Assembly: GCA_900552475.1 (NCBI GenBank)
Contig: USAC01000100.1
Span: forward strand, 1 to 5,452
Length of the DNA stretch: 5,452 nt
From: an uncultured Eubacteriales bacterium
Lineage (GTDB): Bacteria; Bacillota; Clostridia; Oscillospirales; Oscillospiraceae
Direction of reading: 5' to 3'
Below, in pieces: positions 1 to 5,375 of this stretch (position 1 is the stretch's first letter; every line of letters starts with the position of its first letter). The notes under the pieces were generated by a model. The model saw only the letters and a program-made list of their open reading frames with translations. It was not told where the DNA came from and made no database searches. The translations under genes were made by a program, and so were the position numbers.

Positions 1-1
1 C

Positions 2-2221
2 TATAACCTCCTGTTCCCCATCGGGTTCGACGCATTCGGCCTGCCCACCGAGAACTACGCCATCAAGAACCACATCCACCCCGCCGTCGTCACGAAGAAT
101 AACATCGCAAACTTCACCAAGCAGCTCAAGATGCTCGGCTACGGCTTCGACTGGGACCGCTGCGTCGACACGACCGACCCCAACTACTACAAGTGGACGC
201 AGTGGATCTTTCTGCAGATGTTCAAGCACGGTCTGGCCTATAAGACGACGATGCCCGTCAACTGGTGTACGAGCTGCAAGTGCGTGCTGGCAAACGAGGA
301 GGTCGTCAACGGCGTGTGCGAGCGCTGCGGCAGCGACGTCGTCCAGCGCGAGAAGAGCCAGTGGATGCTGAAGATCACCGCCTACGCCCAGCGTCTGATC
401 GACGATCTGGACGATGTCGACTTCATCGAGCGCGTGAAGATCCAGCAGCGCAACTGGATCGGCCGCTCCACCGGCGCCGAGGTCACGTTCAAGACGAACA
501 TCGGCACCGACGTCACCGTCTACACGACCCGTGCCGACACCCTGTTCGGTACGACCTACATGGTCATCTCCCCCGAGCACCCGCTGCTCAAGGAGTGGAA
601 GCCCTATATCAAGAACTGGGACGCCGTCGCCGCCTATCAGGATGAAGCGGCGCACAAGTCCGACTTTGAGCGCGGCGAGCTGAACAAGGAAAAGACCGGC
701 GTCCGCCTTGAGGGCATCGAGGTCACGAACCCCGTCACCCACAAGCAGCTGCCGATGTTCGTCTCCGACTACGTCCTCATGGGCTACGGTACCGGTATCG
801 TCATGGGCGTTCCCGGCCACGACCAGCGCGACTGGGAGTTCGCCAAGAAGTTCGGCCTGCCGATCATTGAGGTCGTCGCGGGCGGCGACGTGACGAAGGA
901 GGCCTTTGTCGCCAAGGACGACAGCGCCGTCATGGTCAACTCCGGCTTCCTCAACGGCATGACCGTCAAGGAGGCCATCCCCGCGATGAAGAAATACGTC
1001 GTGGAGCAGGGCTTCGGCAAGGAAAAGGTCAACTACAAACTGCGCGACTGGGTCTTCTCCCGCCAGCGCTACTGGGGCGAGCCGATTCCTCTGGTGCACT
1101 GCGACAAGTGCGGCTGGGTGCCCGTGCCGGAGAGCGAGCTGCCGCTCGTCCTGCCGCAGGTTGAGAGCTATGAGCCGACCGACGACGGCGAGAGCCCGCT
1201 GAGCAAGATGACCGACTGGGTCAACACCACCTGCCCGCACTGCGGCGGCCCCGCCAAGCGCGAGACCGACACCATGCCCCAGTGGGCCGGCTCGAGCTGG
1301 TACTTCCTGCGCTATATGGATCCCCACAACGACAAGGCGCTCGCCTCGAAGGAGGCGCTCGAATACTGGTCCCCCGTCGACTGGTACAACGGCGGCATGG
1401 AGCACACGACACTTCACCTGCTCTATTCCCGCTTCTGGCACAAGTTCCTCTATGACATCGGCGTCGTGCCGACGAAGGAGCCCTATGCCAAGCGCACGAG
1501 CCACGGTATGATCCTCGGCGAGGGCGGCGAGAAGATGTCCAAGTCCCGCGGCAACGTCGTCAACCCCAACGACATCGTCGCCCAGTACGGCGCGGACACG
1601 ATGCGCCTGCACATCATGTTCATCGGCGACTTTGAGAAGGCCGTCACCTGGTCGAACGAGGCCGTGAAGGGCTCGAAGCGCTTCCTCGACCGCTGCTGGA
1701 ACCTGATGGATATGATCGATGATAACGAGCAGATCTCCGAGAAGAACGCCGCCATCGTCCACAAGACCATTCGCAAGGTCACGCAGGACATCGACGAGCT
1801 GAAAATGAACACCGCCATCGCCGCTCTGATGACGATGGTGAACGCCTTCTACGCCAATGGCCTGTCCAAGGGCGACCTCGAGATGCTGATGCTGATGCTC
1901 TCCCCCTTCGCCCCGCACATGGTCGAGGAGATGTGGGAGCTGACCGGTTACGCTGCCAAGTACGGCAAGATGGCCATGCAGATGTCCTGGCCCAAGTGGG
2001 ACGAGAGCAAGACCGTCGACGCGCAGGTTGAGATGGCCGTTCAGGTCGGCGGCAAGTTCAAGGGCACCGTCACCGTCCCCACCGACAGCGATCAGGAGAC
2101 GGTCGTCGCCGCCGCGATGGAGCTCGACAAGGTGAAGAAGGCCGTGGACGGCATGTCCGTCGTGAAGACGATCCTCGTCAAGAACAAGCTGGTCAACCTG
2201 ATCGTCAAGCCCGCGAAGTAA
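2..2221 (+). CDS. leuS: Leucyl-tRNA synthetase, bacterial type, 5' end cut off by the window
   Basis: Class I aminoacyl-tRNA synthetase that charges tRNA-Leu in the cytosol and edits mischarged products. The reading frame is open from base 2, giving 739 visible residues. Bacterial LeuRS is usually about 800-870 residues, so some 65-75 N-terminal residues, including the HIGH motif, lie outside. Numbering from base 2: the Rossmann-fold segment FDAFGLPTENYAIKN is near residues 9-23; a zinc knuckle has C89, C92, C106 and C109; the CP1 editing domain shows the threonine-rich TTRADTLFG (175-183) and GHDQRD, whose Asp274 matches the editing aspartate of the family. LRDWVFSRQRYWG returns to the catalytic core; a second cysteine set is C367/C370 and C411/C414; KMSKS is at 511-515 (bases 1532-1546). 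The anticodon-binding domain and the short C-terminal domain finish the protein at TAA 2219-2221. No clear terminator follows, so read-through into rpsU is possible. Confidence 0.98.
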   Translation, partial: YNLLFPIGFDAFGLPTENYAIKNHIHPAVVTKNNIANFTKQLKMLGYGFDWDRCVDTTDPNYYKWTQWIFLQMFKHGLAYKTTMPVNWCTSCKCVLANEEVVNGVCERCGSDVVQREKSQWMLKITAYAQRLIDDLDDVDFIERVKIQQRNWIGRSTGAEVTFKTNIGTDVTVYTTRADTLFGTTYMVISPEHPLLKEWKPYIKNWDAVAAYQDEAAHKSDFERGELNKEKTGVRLEGIEVTNPVTHKQLPMFVSDYVLMGYGTGIVMGVPGHDQRDWEFAKKFGLPIIEVVAGGDVTKEAFVAKDDSAVMVNSGFLNGMTVKEAIPAMKKYVVEQGFGKEKVNYKLRDWVFSRQRYWGEPIPLVHCDKCGWVPVPESELPLVLPQVESYEPTDDGESPLSKMTDWVNTTCPHCGGPAKRETDTMPQWAGSSWYFLRYMDPHNDKALASKEALEYWSPVDWYNGGMEHTTLHLLYSRFWHKFLYDIGVVPTKEPYAKRTSHGMILGEGGEKMSKSRGNVVNPNDIVAQYGADTMRLHIMFIGDFEKAVTWSNEAVKGSKRFLDRCWNLMDMIDDNEQISEKNAAIVHKTIRKVTQDIDELKMNTAIAALMTMVNAFYANGLSKGDLEMLMLMLSPFAPHMVEEMWELTGYAAKYGKMAMQMSWPKWDESKTVDAQVEMAVQVGGKFKGTVTVPTDSDQETVVAAAMELDKVKKAVDGMSVVKTILVKNKLVNLIVKPAK

Positions 2222-2271
2222 GGCCATTGTGTCTGATTTTTCCGGTTTTTTCAGAAATATTGGAAAACACC

Positions 2272-2300
2272 TTGACAAAGGACATATAAGACCGTATAAT
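2272..2300 (+). promoter_or_regulatory. Sigma-A promoter of rpsU
   Basis: The -35 box TTGACA (2272-2277) and the -10 box TATAAT (2295-2300) are both perfect consensus and are separated by the optimal 17 bp. The stretch 2222-2270 upstream is AT-rich and runs directly from the leuS stop codon. A start near 2306-2308 is expected, giving a leader of about 73 nt. This is the strongest-looking promoter in the window, fitting a ribosomal protein gene expressed independently of leuS. Confidence 0.92.
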
Positions 2301-2311
2301 GCTATTGTTAA

Positions 2312-2372
2312 AGTCATGTCCTATGACTCTTAAAGAGCACCCAGGATTGAGCCGGGTGTATCGGAGGGAGGG
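2312..2372 (+). promoter_or_regulatory. Structured rpsU leader RNA with two hairpins and a strong ribosome binding site
   Basis: The untranslated leader holds two small stem-loops. The first is a 6-bp stem, AGTCAT with ATGACT (2312-2317 with 2323-2328), around a 5-nt loop. The second pairs CACCC (2338-2342) with GGGTG (2354-2358) and adds two inner G-C pairs across a single bulged A (GG 2344-2345 with CC 2352-2353). The purine-rich GGAGGGAGGG (2363-2372) starts 5 nt after it and contains two overlapping Shine-Dalgarno registers, 12 or 8 nt from the ATG. Autoregulatory leaders are common for ribosomal protein genes, but I do not recognise this one as a described class; the regulatory role is inference. 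Confidence 0.45.
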
Positions 2373-2379
2373 AAAATAA

Positions 2380-2565
2380 ATGTCCGAAATTCACGTCAAG
2401 GAGGGCGAGTCCCTGGACAGCGCTCTGAAGCGTTTCAAGAGAAGCTGCGCCAAGGCCGGCGTTCTGGCGGAGGTGCGTAAGCGCGAGTGCTACGAGAGCC
2501 CGAGCGTCAAGCGCCGCAAGAAGTCCGAGGCTGCCCGCAAGAACAGAAACAAGAGATACTATTGA
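2380..2565 (+). CDS. rpsU: 30S ribosomal protein bS21
   Basis: Small basic subunit protein that sits near the 3' end of 16S rRNA on the platform of the 30S subunit and assists initiation. The 61-residue product begins MSEIHVKEGESLDSALKRFK, matching the conserved N-terminal bS21 pattern, with KRSCAKAGVLAEVRKRECYE following and a basic tail VKRRKKSEAARKNRNKRYY. Length agrees with the 57-70 residues usual in Gram-positives. The ATG at 2380 is fixed by the strong GGAGGG ribosome binding site. The gene has its own consensus promoter and a strong terminator 5 nt after the stop codon, so it is effectively monocistronic, although leuS transcripts may also run through it. Confidence 0.97.
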   Translation: MSEIHVKEGESLDSALKRFKRSCAKAGVLAEVRKRECYESPSVKRRKKSEAARKNRNKRYY

Positions 2566-2569
2566 TCTC

Positions 2570-2606
2570 AAAAGTACCTGAGGAGCTTTTCCTCAGGTAC
2601 TTTTTT
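2570..2606 (+). terminator. Intrinsic terminator of rpsU, probably bidirectional
   Basis: A 15-bp uninterrupted stem (2570-2584 with 2590-2604) with a 5-nt loop (2585-2589) is followed by a run of T (2601-2606). The core arm is AAAGTACCTGAGG and its exact complement. It starts 4 nt after the rpsU TAA. Read on the minus strand the same stem ends in four T residues, so it can also stop the transcript of the converging minus-strand gene at 2716-3480. Confidence 0.95.
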
Positions 2607-2666
2607 GTATCCGGGGGCGGGTTCTTCTGGCGCCGGATTGGCGGTGAAATCGGCGTGTCCTGCCTT

Positions 2667-2706
2667 CGGCGGGGTACTTTTCCTACGCGGCAAAAGTACC
2701 CCGCCG
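2667..2706. repeat. 15-bp perfect palindrome in the convergent intergenic region
   Basis: CGGCGGGGTACTTTT (2667-2681) is the exact inverted complement of 2692-2706, with a 10-nt loop, and a T-G wobble extends it by one. It lies 9 nt beyond the stop codon of the minus-strand gene. There is no T-run on either side, so it is not a classical terminator; it could protect the 3' end of the minus-strand mRNA, or be a copy of a dispersed palindromic element. Upstream of it, 2631-2655 forms a weaker imperfect hairpin (CGCCGGATT with AATCGGCG, one bulged G). The stretch 2607-2715 holds no gene that I can see. Confidence 0.75.
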
Positions 2707-2715
2707 GCATCCCCC

Positions 2716-3480
2716 CTACCCCCGCACATCGCCAAAAATCTGCGCCAGCACATCCGCCGTCTGCCCGTAGTCCAGCAGTGCCGTTCCGATCCCCAGCTCC
2801 GCCGCGACGGCGAGCTTGCGCCGGATCGTGTCCGCGTCGTCGAAGAGCACAAAGTGCGGCGCGCCGCCCGCGCTGCAGGTGAAATACCGCGCGCAGAGCG
2901 GCTCGGAGAAGAAAATACTGTGCCCGCGCGCAAGCGCGTGCAGCTGCTCCTGCGTGAGCGGCCGCCCCTCCCCCGTCGGGCACGGGATCGGGAAGTCCAT
3001 CCGCGTGCGCTCAACGCGCACCGCGAGCCGCTCCGCGCCCCAGCGCCCGGTGCACGCTTCCAGCCGCCCGCGCAGATCTCCCCCGGAGAGCGCCGTCCCG
3101 ACCACAACCGCCGCGCGCTCCACGTCCGATGCATACACCTCCGACACCAGCAGCCGCCGTCCCGCCGTCTCCAGCGCCCGTTCGAGCGCCCCCGCCAGCG
3201 GCAAACAGAGACGCTCCCGCGGCGCGGCCGCCGTGAGCACCGTACCCCGGAAGCTCCGCTGCACACAAAGCTGCGCAATTGTCCGCGCTGTCTCCTCTGC
3301 ATCCGCTCCCGCGCCGCCCGCGTCCTCCACCGCCAGCAGTCCGCCGCGCAGCGTCGGCGGCAGCCCGCGCGTCTCCAGCCGTCCCTGCACCGTGAGCGTG
3401 GAGGCCGCGTGGGCGATGTAGCTTGTATACGCCATGGCCGCGCGCAGCTGCGCGGGCTCCGACAGCACAAAGATCTCCAC
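2716..3480 (-). CDS. Uncharacterised alpha/beta protein, possibly a degenerate GH18-type TIM barrel
   Basis: I do not recognise this 254-residue protein with certainty. It starts with GTG (3478-3480), 6 nt after a G-run of AAGGGGGG that may serve as ribosome binding site, and ends with TAG. Regularly spaced hydrophobic strands (EIFVLS, GGLLAVEDA, GTVLTA, RLLVSEVYA, AAVVVGTAL, LAVRVERTRMDF, SIFFSE, FVLFDDA, TALLDYG) alternate with helices, as in a TIM barrel. The C-terminal segment FDDADTIRRKLAVAAELGIG (213-232) followed by TALLDYG resembles the last strand-helix-strand of family 18 glycosidases, such as those of spore-coat enzymes, but the catalytic DxxDxDxE motif is not visible. No signal peptide or membrane segment is seen. 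Normal residue composition, unlike the Arg/Pro/Ser-rich products of the overlapping frames, supports this frame. It converges on rpsU and diverges from yqeG. Confidence 0.7.
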   Translation of the reverse strand: MEIFVLSEPAQLRAAMAYTSYIAHAASTLTVQGRLETRGLPPTLRGGLLAVEDAGGAGADAEETARTIAQLCVQRSFRGTVLTAAAPRERLCLPLAGALERALETAGRRLLVSEVYASDVERAAVVVGTALSGGDLRGRLEACTGRWGAERLAVRVERTRMDFPIPCPTGEGRPLTQEQLHALARGHSIFFSEPLCARYFTCSAGGAPHFVLFDDADTIRRKLAVAAELGIGTALLDYGQTADVLAQIFGDVRG

Positions 3481-3492
3481 ACCCGTCCCCCC

Positions 3493-3521
3493 TTGTTTTC
3501 CGATGGAAAAAATGGTATTCT
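3493..3521 (+). promoter_or_regulatory. Putative promoter of yqeG with extended -10
   Basis: TTGTTT (3493-3498) and TATTCT (3516-3521) are spaced by 17 bp, and the -10 box is preceded by TGG, an extended -10 signature. A start near 3528 leaves a leader of about 29 nt that includes the ribosome binding site AGGAG (3544-3548). On the opposite strand TAGAAT (3517-3522) overlaps the same box and could serve the minus-strand gene, but no convincing -35 box accompanies it. Confidence 0.6.
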
Positions 3522-3556
3522 AATCGTATCCAATCTATGAAACAGGAGCTTCTTCT

Positions 3557-4054
3557 ATGTCGCTTTCTCTTGTCCCCGCGCGGGTCTTTTCAAGCTATGC
3601 CGCTGTCACGCCGGAGTATCTCGCGGACAGGGGCGTGCGCCTGCTGCTCAGCGACCTCGATTTCACCCTCGCGCCGAAGTCCTGCCCCGCGCCGGACGAG
3701 GCCGTGCGCGCCTGGATCGCCTCCATGCAGCGCGCGGGCATCGAGGTGATGATCCTCTCGAACAACCGCAGCCCCGTTCGCGTCGAGCGGTTCTGCAAGG
3801 ATCTCGGCATCCGCTATATCGGCTGGGCCAAAAAGCCGTGGCCGCCGGGCTTCCGCCGTGCTCGCGCGCTGACGGGCGTTCCCGCGGGTGAAACGGCCAT
3901 GCTCGGCGACAAGCTGCTGACCGATATGCTCGGCGCGAACCTGAATGGCTGCCTCGCGCTCATGGTCGAACCGATGGGCGGCGCGGTCACGCCGTGGCAG
4001 AAGGTGCTGCATGCACTCCAGGGCCCTTTCAAGGCTCTCGCGTGGGAGAAATAA
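3557..4054 (+). CDS. yqeG: YqeG family HAD IIIA-type phosphatase
   Basis: Small cytosolic phosphatase of the haloacid dehalogenase superfamily; its physiological substrate is not established. The 165-residue product, close to the usual ~170, shows all four HAD motifs: motif I D33-L-D35-F-T37, motif II S68 in ILSNN, motif III K92 in AKKP, and motif IV G117-D118 with D123 in GDKLLTD. Aspartate 33 is the expected phosphoryl acceptor and D35 the general acid. The N-terminal LVPARVFSSYAAVTPEYLADRGVR matches the family lead-in. The ATG is supported by AGGAG 8 nt upstream. Motif I has Phe where family members usually have Asn (DLDNT), and a Pro-Pro-Gly (96-98) follows the motif III lysine. It has its own promoter and precedes efp, separated by 140 nt. 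In many Firmicutes related genes lie near shikimate-pathway or efp genes. Confidence 0.93.
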   Translation: MSLSLVPARVFSSYAAVTPEYLADRGVRLLLSDLDFTLAPKSCPAPDEAVRAWIASMQRAGIEVMILSNNRSPVRVERFCKDLGIRYIGWAKKPWPPGFRRARALTGVPAGETAMLGDKLLTDMLGANLNGCLALMVEPMGGAVTPWQKVLHALQGPFKALAWEK

Positions 4055-4076
4055 CACCCCGCAGGCACATTTTTTT
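4040..4076 (+). terminator. Weak candidate terminator after yqeG
   Basis: GCG-T-GGG (4040-4046) can pair with CCCCGC (4057-4062) as a 6-bp stem with one bulged T, spanning the yqeG stop codon, and seven T residues follow at 4070-4076. The 7-nt gap between stem and T-run is longer than in typical intrinsic terminators, so some read-through from yqeG into efp is likely. Confidence 0.25.
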
Positions 4077-4087
4077 CGCTAAACCAC

Positions 4088-4116
4088 TTGCCAAACGCAA
4101 CTATATCATGTAGAAT
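4088..4116 (+). promoter_or_regulatory. Sigma-A promoter of efp
   Basis: TTGCCA (4088-4093) and TAGAAT (4111-4116) each match consensus at five of six positions and are separated by exactly 17 bp, within an AT-rich strip. A start near 4122-4124 gives a leader of about 70 nt before the efp ATG. Confidence 0.85.
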
Positions 4117-4148
4117 ATTTAAGGCTATTTGGCATATGATGTGAATTC

Positions 4149-4186
4149 GGGAAAATATTCGGATATTTTCCCATCAATATGGGAGG
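4149..4186 (+). promoter_or_regulatory. efp leader with two mutually exclusive hairpins, one masking the ribosome binding site
   Basis: Hairpin A is a perfect 10-bp stem, GGGAAAATAT (4149-4158) with ATATTTTCCC (4163-4172), capped by the tetraloop TCGG. Hairpin B uses the last bases of A: TCCCAT (4169-4174) pairs with ATGGGA (4179-4184) around a CAAT loop, with two further T-G wobbles possible. B buries the Shine-Dalgarno GGGAGG (4181-4186), while A leaves it free. The two cannot form together because both need 4167-4172. This is visible in the sequence; that it regulates efp is inference. Confidence 0.5.
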
Positions 4187-4194
4187 ATTACACT

Positions 4195-4761
4195 ATGGCT
4201 ACTATTACCGCCGGCGATTTCCGCAACGGCAAAACCTTTGAGATGGACGGCAAGATCATGCAGGTCGTCGAGTTCCAGCACGTCAAGCCCGGCAAGGGCG
4301 CGGCTTTCGTGCGCACCAAGATGAAGAACATCGTCACCGGTGCCGTCACCGAGACGTCCTTCAATCCCACCGCGAAGTTTGAGGAGGCCTTTGTTGAGCG
4401 CAAGGACATGGCCTACAGCTACAACGACGGCGATCTGTACTACTTCATGGATCAGGAGACCTTCGACATGATCCCCCTCGGCAAGGATCTGCTGGGCGAC
4501 GCGTTCCGCTTCGTGACCGAGAACACCGTCTGCAAGGTTCTGAGCTACAAGGGCAACGTGTTCGGCCTGGAGTGCCCGAACTTCATGGAGCTCGAGGTCA
4601 CCGAGACGGAGCCCGGTCTGGCCGGCAACACCGCCACCAACACCCTCAAGCCCGCCACCGTTGAGACCGGCGCCGAGGTCAAGGTGCCCCTGTTCATCAA
4701 CATCGGCGACAAGATCGTGATCGACACCCGCACCGGCGAGTATCTGTCCCGCGCCAAGTAA
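4195..4761 (+). CDS. efp: Elongation factor P
   Basis: Binds the ribosome between the P and E sites and promotes peptide bond formation when consecutive prolines stall translation. The 188-residue product has the family's usual length and three beta-barrel domains: KOW-like N-terminal (about 1-63), central OB (about 66-128) and C-terminal OB (about 130-188). The loop KPGKGAAF carries Lys34, the position that is beta-lysylated in E. coli and carries other modifications in other bacteria; no modification enzyme is encoded here, so its state is unknown. The C-terminus GDKIVIDTRTGEYLSRAK is typical. ATG 4195 is chosen because GGGAGG lies 8 nt upstream and MATITAGDFRNGK aligns with the family start; the frame stays open upstream to a TTG at 4129, but that would place hairpin A inside the gene. 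Its own promoter precedes it, and a second gene follows after 39 nt. Confidence 0.98.
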   Translation: MATITAGDFRNGKTFEMDGKIMQVVEFQHVKPGKGAAFVRTKMKNIVTGAVTETSFNPTAKFEEAFVERKDMAYSYNDGDLYYFMDQETFDMIPLGKDLLGDAFRFVTENTVCKVLSYKGNVFGLECPNFMELEVTETEPGLAGNTATNTLKPATVETGAEVKVPLFINIGDKIVIDTRTGEYLSRAK

Positions 4762-4800
4762 GCAATCCCCCCGTTTCTGCACTGAGAAAGGAGCATAAAG

Positions 4801-5235
4801 ATGGAAATTTCCCAGAAGGTAGCTTATCTGAAGGGTCTGGCCGAGGGTCTGGCTCTTGACACCGAGTCCAAGGAGGGCAAGCTCATTGCCGCCATCATCG
4901 ACGTGCTCGATGACATGTCCGAGAAGTTCTCCGAGATCGACGACGAGCTCTGCGACGTCGAGGACGGTCTGGACGCCGTGAGCGACGACCTGTCCGATGT
5001 CGAGGAGACCATCTACGAGATGGACGACGAGGACGAGGATGAAGAGGACTATGACGAGGACGATGAGTCCGAGGACTGCTTCACCACGACCTGCCCCTGC
5101 TGCGAGGAGCAGATCTTCTTCGACGAGAGCGTTCTGGAGTCCGGCGAGATCAAGTGCCCGAACTGCGGCGAGAAGCTGGAGTTCGACCTGAGCGATCTGG
5201 CCAACGCCGTCGAGGATGGCGAGGACGAGGAGTAA
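4801..5235 (+). CDS. Acidic coiled-coil and zinc-ribbon protein (CD1247 N-terminal domain type)
   Basis: A 144-residue protein of unknown function resembling what databases call CD1247 N-terminal domain-containing proteins of Clostridia (recalled, not searched). Residues 1-33 are a helical segment beginning MEISQKVAYLKGLAEGL. Residues 36-74 form six continuous heptads with hydrophobic a positions L36, F43, L50, L57, L64, I71 and d positions M39, I46, V53, V60, V67, M74, a clear coiled coil. A run of nearly pure Asp/Glu (75-92) leads to a zinc ribbon with C98, C101, C119 and C122. About 38 percent of residues are Asp or Glu and there is no arginine. No signal peptide or membrane segment is visible, so it is likely cytosolic. 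The ribosome binding site AGGAG is 7 nt before the ATG, and the 39-nt gap from efp without a terminator or promoter suggests one operon, hinting at a translation- or transcription-linked role. Confidence 0.88.
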   Translation: MEISQKVAYLKGLAEGLALDTESKEGKLIAAIIDVLDDMSEKFSEIDDELCDVEDGLDAVSDDLSDVEETIYEMDDEDEDEEDYDEDDESEDCFTTTCPCCEEQIFFDESVLESGEIKCPNCGEKLEFDLSDLANAVEDGEDEE

Positions 5236-5260
5236 TTCTCCCCCTTTTGCAAGTCTCTAT

Positions 5261-5313
5261 CGGGGGCCGCGAACCGTGCGGCTCGCGGCTCCCGAAAAAA
5301 ATTGAAATTTTTT
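5261..5313 (+). terminator. Probable terminator of the efp operon
   Basis: A 12-bp GC-rich stem (5261-5272 with 5283-5294, one G-T pair) with a 10-nt loop is followed by A-rich sequence and then six T residues (5308-5313). The T-run is not directly at the stem; the A-run 5296-5301 can pair with it in a second small hairpin. Position 25 nt after the stop codon and just before a separate tRNA promoter supports a terminator, though the geometry is atypical. Confidence 0.6.
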
Positions 5314-5324
5314 GAAAAAAAAGC

Positions 5325-5353
5325 TTGCATTCCCGGACAACCTGTGTTATTAT
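5325..5353 (+). promoter_or_regulatory. Promoter of tRNA-Arg with extended -10
   Basis: TTGCAT (5325-5330) and TATTAT (5348-5353) are 17 bp apart, and the -10 box is preceded by TGT, an extended -10 element. The A- and T-tracts at 5295-5322 directly upstream could act as an UP element. A start near 5360 would place the short GTCGT-ACGAC hairpin (5360-5373) at the 5' end of the tRNA precursor. Confidence 0.75.
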
Positions 5354-5375
5354 AACAAAGTCGTCAGTACGACAT

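Noticed and set aside
2232..2267. Possible terminator between leuS and rpsU (TCTGA/TCAGA or TTTTCC/GGAAAA)
   Set aside because: Stems are only 5-6 bp with loops of 14-18 nt and no properly placed T-run.
2605..3540. Long plus-strand open frame (311 residues) opposite the minus-strand gene, and a 321-residue minus frame at 2568-3533
   Set aside because: Products are dominated by Arg, Pro and Ser as expected from shifted frames of GC-rich DNA, and they run through the rpsU terminator or the palindrome. The 254-residue minus frame has balanced composition and strand-helix periodicity.
3590..4057. Minus-strand open frame of 155 residues across yqeG
   Set aside because: It is a mirror frame of a gene with all four HAD motifs, with low-complexity His/Arg/Ala composition.
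4129..4194. In-frame N-terminal extension of EF-P from a TTG at 4129
   Set aside because: It lacks a ribosome binding site, lies only a few bases after the expected transcription start, and the added residues match nothing in the EF-P family; ATG 4195 has an ideal site.
5000..5100. GAC/GAG/GAT-rich repeat-like DNA
   Set aside because: It is explained by the Asp/Glu run of the acidic protein; no exact tandem unit is present.
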